Assembly: GCF_001423085.1 (NCBI RefSeq)
Contig: NZ_LMNU01000004.1
Coordinates: 39,203 to 103,202, forward strand
DNA from: Methylobacterium sp. Leaf125
GTDB taxonomy: Bacteria; Pseudomonadota; Alphaproteobacteria; Rhizobiales; Beijerinckiaceae
Reading direction: 5' to 3'
DNA: 64,000 nt
The notes below the pieces were generated by a model. That model was not told the origin of the DNA. It worked only from the letters and a program-made list of their open reading frames with translations, and searched no databases. Both the position numbers and the translations under genes were made by a program. This document shows, piece by piece, positions 8,731-16,748 of the stretch. Within the stretch, counting starts at the first letter, position 1. Every line of letters begins with the position of its first letter.

Positions 8731-9788
8731 GTACGCCCATCGGCCTCGCCACCGTGCCGCTCGCCCGCGATCGGGGTGGCCCGGCCCAGCCCCTCCTCAC
8801 CGTCGAGCGCCTCGTGAAGCACTTCCCCGTCAAGAAGGGCTTGGGCGGCGCACGCGCCGTGGTGCGAGCGGTGGACGGCGTCGACTTCGAGATCCTGAAG
8901 GGGGAGACCCTCGGCGTGGTCGGCGAGTCGGGTTGCGGCAAGTCCACCACCGCCCGGCTCATCATGGGCCTGATCCGCTACGATTCCGGCGACCTGCTGT
9001 TCGACGGCGAGCGCATCGGCAGCCGGGCATTGCCCCTGCGGGACTTCCGGGCCCAGGCCCAGATGGTGTTCCAGGACAGCTACTCCTCCCTCAACCCGCG
9101 CATGACCATCGAGGGCTCCATCGCCTTCGGGCCGCAGGTGCACGGGGTGCCCAAGCGGCAGGCCATCGAGCGCGCTCGCAGCCTGCTCGCCCGGGTGGGG
9201 CTGGAGCCGGCACGCTTCGCCGCGCGCTACCCGCACGAGCTCTCCGGCGGCCAGCGCCAGCGGGTGAACATCGCCCGGGCGCTCGCGCTCGAACCCCGCC
9301 TCGTGGTGCTCGACGAGGCGGTCTCGGCCCTCGACAAGTCGGTGGAGGCGCAGGTGCTGAACCTGCTCATGGACCTCAAGCAGGAGTTCAACCTCACCTA
9401 CCTGTTCATCAGCCACGACCTCAACGTGGTGCGCTTCATCTGCGACCGCGTGGCGGTGATGTATCTCGGCCAGGTGGTGGAGATCGGTCCCGCCGACACC
9501 GTGCTGGCCGCCCCGGCCCATCCCTACACGACCGCGCTGCTGTCCTCGATGCCCTCGATGAACCCGGATGCGCGGACCGAGGTCGCGCCCCTGGCGGGCG
9601 ACCCGCCGAACCCCATCAACCCGCCGGCCGGCTGTCGCTTCCATCCCCGCTGTACCCTCGTCGAAGAGGTCTGCCGCGGCACGGTCCCGCCCCTCGAGGC
9701 CCTCGATGCACGCCACCGGGTCGCCTGCCTCGCCCGCCAGCCCGGCTCGGGCCATTCCCTCGCGCCCAGCCTGACGGTGGCCGCATGA
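8727..9788 (+). CDS. ABC transporter ATPase, DppF/OppF type
   Basis: This 353-residue nucleotide-binding subunit has Walker [10 protein letters not shown] (about residues 70-78), the Q-loop in [15 protein letters not shown], signature LSGGQRQR, Walker [13 protein letters not shown] and switch His in FISHDL. The Walker B aspartate is followed by EAVSALD where EPTSALD is more common, a frequent natural variant. The C-terminal oligopeptide-transporter extension contains the cysteine motif [14 protein letters not shown] (about 305-320), which binds a 4Fe-4S cluster or metal in some family members. It overlaps both neighbours by four bases (ATGA) and would work as a heterodimer with the next ATPase. 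Confidence 0.92.
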   Translation: MSTPIGLATVPLARDRGGPAQPLLTVERLVKHFPVKKGLGGARAVVRAVDGVDFEILKGETLGVVGESGCGKSTTARLIMGLIRYDSGDLLFDGERIGSRALPLRDFRAQAQMVFQDSYSSLNPRMTIEGSIAFGPQVHGVPKRQAIERARSLLARVGLEPARFAARYPHELSGGQRQRVNIARALALEPRLVVLDEAVSALDKSVEAQVLNLLMDLKQEFNLTYLFISHDLNVVRFICDRVAVMYLGQVVEIGPADTVLAAPAHPYTTALLSSMPSMNPDARTEVAPLAGDPPNPINPPAGCRFHPRCTLVEEVCRGTVPPLEALDARHRVACLARQPGSGHSLAPSLTVAA

Positions 9789-10813
9789 GCGCGCCCGCAT
9801 CCGAGCCGGCGGTCGCCATCCGCGGCCTGACGGTGGTCTTCGGCGGCGTGGTCGAGGCCGTCGACGGGGTGGACCTCACCCTGGAGCGGGGCCAGGCCGT
9901 GGCGCTGATCGGCGAATCCGGCTCCGGCAAGAGCGTCACCTTGCGGGCGATCATGCGCCTGAACCCGGAGCGCCGGACGCGGATCGGCGGCACGATCCGG
10001 GTCGGGGGCACGGACGTGATTTCGATGTCGCCCAAAGCCCTGCGGGCCCTGCGCGGCCGGGCGGTGGCGATGATCTTCCAGGAGCCGCTGCTGGCCCTCG
10101 ATCCCGTCTACACGGTGGGCCAGCAGATCACCGAGGCGATCCGCCAGCATGAGCGGATCAGTGCCGGGGCGGCCCGCCAGCGCGCCCTGGCCTTGTTCGA
10201 GCGGGTCCGCATCCCGAGTCCCGAGCGGCGCCTCGATGCCTATCCGCACGAGATGTCGGGGGGCATGCGCCAGCGCGCCATGATCGCCCTGGCGCTCGCC
10301 TGCCGGCCGCAGGTGCTGCTCGCCGACGAGCCGACCACGGCGCTCGACGCCACCGTGCAGATCCAGATCCTTCTGCTCCTGCGCGAGTTGCAGGCGGAAC
10401 TCGGCCTCTCCACCATCTTCGTCACCCACGACCTCGGCGCCGCCGTGGAGGTCGCCGACCGGATCGCGGTGATGTATGCCGGCCGCATCGTCGAGGAGGG
10501 CTCCGCCCGCGACGTGGTGCTGAACCCGCACCACCCCTACACGATCGGCCTCCTGCGCAGCCGCGCCGACGGCGCCCTCGCCAAGGGCACGCGCCTGAAG
10601 ACGATTCCCGGCAGCCCGCCCGACCTCGCCAACCGCCCGCCGGGCTGCCCCTTCGCCCCGCGCTGCTTCCTCGCCGAGGAACGCTGCCGGGTCGAGGCGC
10701 CGCCCGCCGTGGCGGTGCAGCCCGGCCACCGGGCCGCCTGCTGGCGCACGGACGCAGCCCACGCGGCGTTTCAGGGGGACCGGGCGCCGGTGCTGGCGGA
10801 CGCCGCGGTGTGA
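9785..10813 (+). CDS. ABC transporter ATPase, DppD/OppD type
   Basis: This 342-residue second ATPase has Walker [11 protein letters not shown], the Q-loop [17 protein letters not shown], signature [15 protein letters not shown] and Walker [12 protein letters not shown], which together are typical of DppD/OppD. The C-terminal extension has the Cys motif [14 protein letters not shown]. It completes a canonical peptide-type ABC transporter: one binding protein, two permeases, two ATPases. The order F-type before D-type is reversed relative to the classic dpp operon, a minor oddity. It is the last gene of the operon, and a hairpin follows at 10822-10847. Confidence 0.92.
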   Translation: MSAPASEPAVAIRGLTVVFGGVVEAVDGVDLTLERGQAVALIGESGSGKSVTLRAIMRLNPERRTRIGGTIRVGGTDVISMSPKALRALRGRAVAMIFQEPLLALDPVYTVGQQITEAIRQHERISAGAARQRALALFERVRIPSPERRLDAYPHEMSGGMRQRAMIALALACRPQVLLADEPTTALDATVQIQILLLLRELQAELGLSTIFVTHDLGAAVEVADRIAVMYAGRIVEEGSARDVVLNPHHPYTIGLLRSRADGALAKGTRLKTIPGSPPDLANRPPGCPFAPRCFLAEERCRVEAPPAVAVQPGHRAACWRTDAAHAAFQGDRAPVLADAAV

Positions 10814-10821
10814 GGACGCAT

Positions 10822-10847
10822 TCCCTCCCTCGGCGAACGGGGAGGGA
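10822..10847. terminator. hairpin between convergent operons, possible two-way terminator
   Basis: TCCCTCCC (10822-10829) can pair with GGGAGGGA (10840-10847) across a ten-base loop, between two operons that face each other. There is no T-tract, so intrinsic termination is not certain. The following bases belong to the interspersed element also seen at 6689-6721. Confidence 0.45.
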
Positions 10848-10964
10848 GCTTGCGGAGCGAGGCGGGAGGGGGGACGACTTGTCCGGACATGGCGCGCGCC
10901 CCATCCGACCCGCAGGCGCGGGCCGCCGTTTCCCGCGAAAGGGCGAGGAACGCGACGACGCGGT

Positions 10965-11855
10965 TCAGCCCAATCGCAGGCCCGCCTTCGCCTTTCGCCT
11001 TTGCAGGTACAGGCTCGTCCCCAACGCCAGCCCGATCACCGCCAGCGACATGCCGGTGGTGAGGGTGCCCAGCGCGTAGATCTCCGGCGTCGTGACGGTG
11101 GTGGTCAGGCCCTGCAGCTCCAGCGGCAGGGTGTTGCGGCCGCCGATGGCCTGGCTGGTGCGGGCGAGTTCGTCGAAGGACAGGGTGAAGCCGAAGAGGG
11201 CAACGCCGACCAGGGAGGGGCCGAGGATCGGCACCACCACGTGACGCAGGGTCTGGGCCCCGGTGGCGCCGAGGTCGCGCGCGGCCTCCTCGTAGGCCGG
11301 GTCGAACCGGTTGAAGACCGCGAACATGATCAGGAGGCCGAAGGGCAGGGTCCAGGTCAGGTGGGCACCCAGCGCCGAGGTGTAGAGCCCCATCAGGGTG
11401 CCGTGCTCCTGCAGCCAGCCCCATCCGGTCTCGGCCGCAGCCCATTTCACCGCCTCGTCGAGGAGGCGGAATTCCAACCCGATGCCGAGCGAGACCACGA
11501 TCGAGGGAACGATCAGGCTCGCGACCGCGATCGTGAACAGCGCACGCTCACCGCGGAACCGCTTGCGGAAGGCGAGGCCCGCGAAGAACGCGATGACGAC
11601 GGTGAGCAGCATCACCACGAGGCCGAGGCGCAGGGAGCGCCAGAGCGCGCCCCAGATGTCGACGATCCCGAGGCCGGCCCAGAGCTTGCCGAACCAGTGC
11701 GTCGAGACCCCGTTCATCGGGAAGGTGAGGCCGCCCTGCGGACCCTGGAAGCTGAGGACGAGGATCGTCAGCGTCGGCCCGTACAGGAAAACGACGAAGA
11801 GAGCGAAGAACGCCGCCAGAGCGTAGAACGCCGGGGAGCGGGGGCGGTCGCTCAC
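10965..11855 (-). CDS. ABC transporter permease, PotC/PotI (polyamine) type
   Basis: This 296-residue permease has about six membrane helices, beginning with FYALAAFFALFVVFLYGPTLTILVLSF as in PotC/PotI. The coupling loop EEAARDLGATGAQTLRHVVVPILGPSL lies near residues 185-215. It is the last gene of a minus-strand operon, two bases after the partner permease. By family it moves polyamines or similar small organic cations or amines. In this operon, which also encodes two ring-opening amidohydrolases, the real ligand may be a cyclic amide or its product, which is inference only. Confidence 0.9.
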   Translation of the reverse strand: MSDRPRSPAFYALAAFFALFVVFLYGPTLTILVLSFQGPQGGLTFPMNGVSTHWFGKLWAGLGIVDIWGALWRSLRLGLVVMLLTVVIAFFAGLAFRKRFRGERALFTIAVASLIVPSIVVSLGIGLEFRLLDEAVKWAAAETGWGWLQEHGTLMGLYTSALGAHLTWTLPFGLLIMFAVFNRFDPAYEEAARDLGATGAQTLRHVVVPILGPSLVGVALFGFTLSFDELARTSQAIGGRNTLPLELQGLTTTVTTPEIYALGTLTTGMSLAVIGLALGTSLYLQRRKAKAGLRLG

Positions 11856-11857
11856 GT

Positions 11858-12808
11858 CTAGAGCTCCTTGCGCAGGTCGATGAGCCGGGTCATGGCCACG
11901 ATCATCAGCATCACGGCGCCCAGCAGAACCACCGCGTTGGCAGCGGCCGCCGGCAGCTGCAGGGCCGACATCTGGACCTGTATGACCTTGCCGACCGAGG
12001 CGATCTGCTGGCCGCCCATGACGCCGACGGTGACGAAGTCGCCCATCACCAGGGTCACCACGAAGATCGACCCGATGGCGATGCCCGGCTTGGCCAGCGG
12101 CACCACCACGTTCCAGAGGGTCTGCCAGCCGGTGGCGCCGGAATCATAGGCCGCCTCGATCAGCGACCGGTCGATGCGCGCCATGCTGTTGAAGATCGGC
12201 ACGATCATGAAGACCGTGTTGAGGTGCACGAAGGCGAGCACCACCGAGAAGTCGGAGTAGAGCAGGCCCTCGATCGGCGACTTGATCAGTCCCATCCTCA
12301 TCAGCGTGTCGTTGACGAGGCCGTTGCGGCCGAGCAGCGGGATCCAGGAAATCATTCGGATCACGTTGGAGGTCCAGAACGGGATCGTGCAGACGAGGAA
12401 CAACGCCATCTGCAGGGTGCGCGAGCGGACGTGGAAGGCGACGAAATACGCGACCGTGAAGCCGATCACGAGGGTGCAGGCCCAGGTCAATGCGCAGAAC
12501 TTGAGGGTCGAGAGATAGGTCCGGACAGTCGTGCAGGCATCCGACGTGTTGAGGCACCCCTCGAAGACGTCGACGTAGTTCTGCACCGTGAAGGCGGGGA
12601 TGATTTCGTACTCGTTGTACTCCCAGAAGCTGACGATCAGGGTGAGCGCGAGGGGCACCACGAAGAACACGAGGAAGACGAGCGCCATCGGCGCGACCTG
12701 GAGATAGGCCAGCGCGCGGTGACGGCGGATTTTCGTCGTGAGGCTGGCGGCGGGGGCCTTGGCGGGCGCCGCCTCCGTCACGGCAGCCGGCAGGGCGATG
12801 TCGGTCAT
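11858..12808 (-). CDS. ABC transporter permease, PotB/PotH (polyamine) type
   Basis: This 316-residue permease has a cytoplasmic N-terminus of about 35 residues, then LAYLQVAPMALVFLVFFVVPLALTLIVSF. The coupling loop EAAYDSGATGWQTLWNVVVPLAKPG falls around residues 220-245. The long periplasmic loop after the first helix (NYVDVFEGCLNTSDACTTVRTY) is typical of PotB/PotH. It would form the membrane channel with the gene just downstream, and its start lies 70 bases after the binding-protein stop, with a hairpin between. Confidence 0.9.
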   Translation of the reverse strand: MTDIALPAAVTEAAPAKAPAASLTTKIRRHRALAYLQVAPMALVFLVFFVVPLALTLIVSFWEYNEYEIIPAFTVQNYVDVFEGCLNTSDACTTVRTYLSTLKFCALTWACTLVIGFTVAYFVAFHVRSRTLQMALFLVCTIPFWTSNVIRMISWIPLLGRNGLVNDTLMRMGLIKSPIEGLLYSDFSVVLAFVHLNTVFMIVPIFNSMARIDRSLIEAAYDSGATGWQTLWNVVVPLAKPGIAIGSIFVVTLVMGDFVTVGVMGGQQIASVGKVIQVQMSALQLPAAAANAVVLLGAVMLMIVAMTRLIDLRKEL

Positions 12809-12835
12809 GGCTCAACCCCTCGTGACAGGCGAAAC

Positions 12836-12861
12836 CCTTCCCCCCGCTGCCGGGGAGAAGG
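12836..12861 (-). terminator. intercistronic hairpin after the binding-protein gene
   Basis: CCTTCCCCCC (12836-12845) pairs with GGGGAGAAGG (12852-12861) with one mismatch and a six-base loop. It lies between the binding protein and permease genes. Such hairpins often lower expression of the downstream permeases relative to the binding protein. No T-tract. Confidence 0.4.
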
Positions 12862-12878
12862 TCGCATCGTCGCCCCAC

Positions 12879-14153
12879 TCAGGCGGCGATGAACTCGTTC
12901 CACTTGCGGACCATGTAGGTGTTCTCGTCCATCACGGCGTTCCAGCAGGCGACGCTGCCCATGCGGGTCTCGAAGGAGCCGCCGTCGCGGGTGGCGCCGG
13001 CCTTCTCCAGCACACTGCCGTCCGGCCCCTTGATGTCCTTCTCGGCGGGCTTGCCCTCCATCCAGTAGGCCCACTCGTAGGGCTCCATATGGGCCTTGGC
13101 CGTCTCCAGCACGGCCGAGTAGTAACCCTGCCGGTTGAGGTAGGCGCCGGCCCAGCCGGAGAGGAACCAGTTGATGAAGTCGTAGGCCGCGTCGAGCTTG
13201 CGGCCCGTCAGGGTCTTGGGCAGGCCGAAGCCGGTGGCCCAGGCGCGGTAGCCCTCTTTGAGGGGCTGGTAGGTGCAGGCCACGCCCTGGCTGCGGACCT
13301 TGGTGACGGCGGGCGACCACATCGACTGGATCACGGTCTCGCCCGACGCCATCAGGTTCACGGATTCGTTGAAGTCCTGCCAGAAGGCGCGGAACTGGCC
13401 GGCACGCTTGGCCTCGATCAGCAGCTTGATGGTGCGATCGATCTCGGCCTTCGTCATGTTGCCCTTGTCGGGATAGGTGTAGTCGCCCGTGGCCTCGATC
13501 ACCATGGCGGCATCCATGATGCCGATGGAGGGGATGTTGAGGATCGAGGCCTTTCCCTTGAATTCGGGATTCAGGAGTTCCTTCCAGCTGGAGATCGGGC
13601 GCTTGATCAGGTCCGGGCGGATGCCGAGCGTATCGGCGTTGTAGGTGGTCGGGATCAGGGTGATCCACTCGGTGGCCATGCCTGCGAAGGTCTTCGCGTT
13701 TTGCCCCTCGAGATAGAAGACTTTCTTGGGCGCAGTCCCCTGGTCGCCGATCTTCTTGCCCCCGACCTCGCCCTTGGTGAAGACCGGGGTGATGTTATCG
13801 GCCTGCTTGATCCGACGGGCATCCATGCCCTGGATGTTGCCCGACGGGATGAGCTTCTTCAGGCTGAAGAACTCGGTGTCGAGGAGGTCGAAGGAATTCG
13901 GCTGCGTCACCACGCGCTTCGTCACCTCGTCGGTGACGACGGGGATGTACTCGATGGTGATCCCGAGATCCTCCTTCACCTTGCGGGCGATGTCGCCGGA
14001 TTGGTTCACGGCGGTGCCGAGGTAGCGCAGGGTCACGGGCTCGGCGGCGATCACGTTGGGAAAGCCGGTGATCGGGCCGGCGCCGAGCGCCAGTCCGGTG
14101 GCACCCGCGCCCTGGAGCAGGGTGCGGCGGCTCAGCTTGATCGTGGTCGTCAT
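12879..14153 (-). CDS. ABC transporter periplasmic binding protein, PotD/PotF-like, Tat-exported
   Basis: This 424-residue protein starts at the ATG at 14153, behind AGAGGA. The N-terminus MTTTIKLSRRTLLQGAGATG has the twin-arginine motif SRRTLLQ, followed by a hydrophobic segment and an Ala-rich cleavage region, so it is probably exported folded by the Tat system. The mature part (VTLRYLGTAVNQSGDIARKV onward, with YDFINWFLSGWAGAYLNRQGYYS) fits the spermidine/putrescine-type extracellular binding family. It supplies ligand to the PotB/PotC-type permeases downstream. The true substrate is unknown; the operon also encodes cyclic-amide hydrolases. Confidence 0.88.
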   Translation of the reverse strand: MTTTIKLSRRTLLQGAGATGLALGAGPITGFPNVIAAEPVTLRYLGTAVNQSGDIARKVKEDLGITIEYIPVVTDEVTKRVVTQPNSFDLLDTEFFSLKKLIPSGNIQGMDARRIKQADNITPVFTKGEVGGKKIGDQGTAPKKVFYLEGQNAKTFAGMATEWITLIPTTYNADTLGIRPDLIKRPISSWKELLNPEFKGKASILNIPSIGIMDAAMVIEATGDYTYPDKGNMTKAEIDRTIKLLIEAKRAGQFRAFWQDFNESVNLMASGETVIQSMWSPAVTKVRSQGVACTYQPLKEGYRAWATGFGLPKTLTGRKLDAAYDFINWFLSGWAGAYLNRQGYYSAVLETAKAHMEPYEWAYWMEGKPAEKDIKGPDGSVLEKAGATRDGGSFETRMGSVACWNAVMDENTYMVRKWNEFIAA

Positions 14154-14193
14154 GCAGGGTCCTCTGAGGAAACGAAGGCGGGTCACGCGTCGG

Positions 14194-14221
14194 GCGCGGG
14201 GGCTCAGGCGCGGGGGCTCAG
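14194..14221. repeat. perfect 14-base tandem duplication over the stop codon of the ABC ATPase gene
   Basis: GCGCGGGGGCTCAG occurs twice in a row (14194-14207 and 14208-14221), followed by GCG. On the minus strand the second copy carries the gene's actual stop codon (14204-14206 lies at the junction side). Because 14 is not a multiple of three, the duplication changes the reading frame beyond the stop. Confidence 0.7.
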
Positions 14222-15199
14222 GCGATGGGCGGCGTCGGCGTCCCAGCCAAGGGGCACGGTCTGGCCCAGGGCGAGGGGATCACCGGCATAGGCGCGGTCG
14301 TCGATCAACGCTGTGAGGGCGGTGGCGGTCCCACCCGGCCCCTCCGCCTCGAACCCCACATGCACGCTGGTGCCCTGGTACTCCACCGAGACGACGCGGG
14401 CCGGCACCGCCCCCGGGCCGGCCTGAGCGCCGAGGCGCATCCGGTCGGCGCGCACCGCCACCTCGGTCGCGTCGGGCAGGCGGATGATGTTGTGACCGCC
14501 GATGAAGCGGGCGACGAAGGCGGTGGCCGGGCGTTCGAACACGGTGCGGGGGTCGGACGCCTGCTCGATGCGACCGCCGTTCATCACCACCACGAGGTCG
14601 GAGAGCGCCATCGCCTCCTCCTGGCTGTGGGTGACGTGGATGAAGGTGATGCCGAGTTCGGCCTGGAGCCGCTTCAGCTCGGTCCGCATCCGCACCCGCA
14701 GGAACGGATCGAGGGCCGAGAGCGGCTCGTCGAGGAGCAGCACCTTGGGTCCGGTGACCAGCGCGCGGGCGAGCGCCACGCGCTGCTGCTGGCCACCGGA
14801 GAGTTGCGCCGGCAAGCGTTCCGCCAGATGGGCCATCTGCACGAGGTCGAGCATCGCCAGCGCCTTGGCGCGGCGCTCGGCCTTCGCGAGGCCCCGCATC
14901 TTCAGGCTGAAGGCGACGTTGTCGCGGCAGTTCAGGTGGGGAAACAGGGCGTAGCTCTGGAACATCATCGCCGTGCCGCGCTCGGCCGGCGTGGCATCCC
15001 CCACGGAGCGCGGACCGATGACCACGTCGCCGCCGGAGACCGTTTCGTGGCCACCGATCATCCGCAGGGTCGTGGTCTTCCCGCAACCCGAGGGGCCGAG
15101 CAGGCAGCAATAGGCACCCGAGCGAACCTTCAGGTCGATGCCGTCCACGGCGGTCGTGTGGCCGTAGCGCTTGGTCAGGCGGATCAGCTCGACGTCCAT
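14204..15199 (-). CDS. ABC transporter ATPase, PotA (polyamine) type
   Basis: This 331-residue ATPase starts at 15199 (MDVELIRLTKRYG), with GGAGA upstream. It has Walker A GPSGCGKTTT (about residues 37-46), Q-loop MMFQSYALFPHL, signature LSGGQQQRVALARAL, Walker B VLLLDEPLSALD, and a switch His in HVTHSQEEA. The C-terminal 90 residues form the TOBE-type regulatory domain found in PotA/MalK-class proteins. It should energise the two Pot-type permeases. A sigma-54 promoter match lies immediately upstream inside the operon, so the transporter may be induced separately from the two hydrolases. Confidence 0.92.
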   Translation of the reverse strand: MDVELIRLTKRYGHTTAVDGIDLKVRSGAYCCLLGPSGCGKTTTLRMIGGHETVSGGDVVIGPRSVGDATPAERGTAMMFQSYALFPHLNCRDNVAFSLKMRGLAKAERRAKALAMLDLVQMAHLAERLPAQLSGGQQQRVALARALVTGPKVLLLDEPLSALDPFLRVRMRTELKRLQAELGITFIHVTHSQEEAMALSDLVVVMNGGRIEQASDPRTVFERPATAFVARFIGGHNIIRLPDATEVAVRADRMRLGAQAGPGAVPARVVSVEYQGTSVHVGFEAEGPGGTATALTALIDDRAYAGDPLALGQTVPLGWDADAAHRLSPRA

Positions 15200-15222
15200 G
15201 CGGTTTCTCCCCACCCGATCCC

Positions 15223-15239
15223 CAGCAAGGGATGGGCCA
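15223..15239 (-). promoter_or_regulatory. sigma-54 (RpoN) promoter for the PotABCD-like genes
   Basis: Reading the minus strand from 15239: TGGCCCATCCCTTGCTG. GG and GC are ten bases apart and TGGC-N7-TTGC matches exactly. The predicted start, near 15213, is only about 14 bases before the ATPase start codon, yet still leaves room for the GGAGA ribosome site. It lies in the 123-base gap between the hydantoinase and transporter genes. Confidence 0.6.
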
Positions 15240-15322
15240 GACGGTCCCCGTTTCGCGCCCGAAAACGCCCCCGATCGTCGGCAGCCGGGCTTGCCCGCGC
15301 CGTCCGGAGGCGGCCGGCGGGA

Positions 15323-16744
15323 TCAGGCGGCAGGACCCGGCACCGGCGTCCGGTCGAGGACCTGTCCGTGCCCGGGCGCCCCGGTCACCCGCCCATCCTC
15401 GGCCACGACCTCTCCGCGTGCGAGGGTCATCACCGGCCAGCCCGTCACGGAAAACCCCTCCCAGGGGGTGTAGTCCGCCCCGTGGTGCAGGTTGGCCTGC
15501 CGGATCGTCTCGCGGCGGTTCGGGTCCCACAGCGTCAGGTCGGCGTCGAAGCCGATCCCGATCGAGCCTTTGCGCGGGTAGAGGCCGTAGAGCTTGGCGT
15601 GGTTGGTGGCGGTGAGTTCCACGAAGCGATTGAGGGAGATGCGCCCCGCCGAGACGCCCTCGGAGAACAGGATCGGCAGACGGGTCTCGATGCCCGGAAT
15701 CCCGTTGGGCACCCAGCGGAAGGAGGTCCGGCCCTTCGGGTTCAGCTTGCCGGCGGGATCGTCGTAGCGGAAGGGGCAATGGTCGGAGGAGACCACGTCG
15801 AACAACCCGGTCTGAATCCCGCGCCAGATCGCGGCTTGGTTGGAGGCCTCGCGCGGTGGTGGCGAGCAGACGTATTTCGCCCCCGCCATCGGGTCGTCGG
15901 AGCCGAGGCCCTTCATGTGGTCGGCGGTCAGGGTCAGGTATTGCGGGCAGGTCTCGGCATGGATCTTCAGGCCGCGCTCCCGGCCCCAAGCGATCTGCTC
16001 CATGGCCTGCTCGCCCGAGACGTGGACGATGACGATCGGCAGGTCGACGAGTTCGGCGTGGCTGATGGCCCGGTGCGCCGCCTCGCGCTCGACCACCTGC
16101 GGTCGGGACAGAGCATGGCCGAAGGGGCGGGTTTCCCCGGCCTTCTCCAGCCGCTCGGTCATGTACCGGATGGCATCGTAACCCTCCGCATGGACCATGA
16201 CCCGCGCGCCTTCCCGCCGCGCCAGGTCGAACACGTCGAGGATCTGGCGGTCGTTCAGGACGAGATCATCGTAGGTCATGAATACCTTGAACGAGGTGTA
16301 GCCCTCCGCGATCAGCGCCGGCAGTTCCTGGCCGAGCACCGCCGGCGTCGGGTCCGAGACGATGAGGTGGATAGCCACGTCGATGTGGCACTGCCCGTCC
16401 GCCAGCGCCCGGTAGGCGTGGGTCGCCGTGCGGAGCGACGCGCCGCGGGGCTGGAGCGCGAACGGCATCACGCAGGTATTGCCGCCCGCCGCCGCCGCGC
16501 GGGTGGCCGAGGCGAAGTCGTCCGCCATGACGATGCCGGGCCCGGAATCCTGGGCGATGTGGACATGGCTGTCGATGCCCCCGGGCAGGACGAGGAGGCC
16601 GGAGGCGTCGATCCTGCGGGCCGCATCGGCGATCCGCTCGCCGATCGCCGCGATGCGACCGCCGCGAATGCCGACATCGGCGGCAAACGTGTCGGTGGCG
16701 GTGACCAGGGTGCCGCCGCGGATGGCGAGGTCGAAGTCGGGCAT
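15323..16744 (-). CDS. hydantoinase/dihydropyrimidinase-family cyclic amidohydrolase
   Basis: This 473-residue enzyme shows every binuclear-metal ligand of the family: His60 and His62 (GGIDSHVHI), carboxylatable Lys153 (SFKVFMTY), His185 (MVHAEG), His241 (IVHVSGEQ) and Asp321 (VVSSDHCPF). Such cytoplasmic enzymes hydrolytically open five- or six-membered cyclic amides: dihydrouracil to N-carbamoyl-beta-alanine, hydantoins to N-carbamoyl amino acids. The gene ends four bases before... the neighbouring ring-opening hydrolase lies upstream with a four-base gap, so the two are co-transcribed. No dihydropyrimidine dehydrogenase gene is in the window, which weakens the case for the classical reductive uracil pathway. 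An N-carbamoyl product would suit the M20 hydrolase at 25666, which is inference. Confidence 0.88.
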   Translation of the reverse strand: MPDFDLAIRGGTLVTATDTFAADVGIRGGRIAAIGERIADAARRIDASGLLVLPGGIDSHVHIAQDSGPGIVMADDFASATRAAAAGGNTCVMPFALQPRGASLRTATHAYRALADGQCHIDVAIHLIVSDPTPAVLGQELPALIAEGYTSFKVFMTYDDLVLNDRQILDVFDLARREGARVMVHAEGYDAIRYMTERLEKAGETRPFGHALSRPQVVEREAAHRAISHAELVDLPIVIVHVSGEQAMEQIAWGRERGLKIHAETCPQYLTLTADHMKGLGSDDPMAGAKYVCSPPPREASNQAAIWRGIQTGLFDVVSSDHCPFRYDDPAGKLNPKGRTSFRWVPNGIPGIETRLPILFSEGVSAGRISLNRFVELTATNHAKLYGLYPRKGSIGIGFDADLTLWDPNRRETIRQANLHHGADYTPWEGFSVTGWPVMTLARGEVVAEDGRVTGAPGHGQVLDRTPVPGPAA

Positions 16745-16748
16745 GCCC

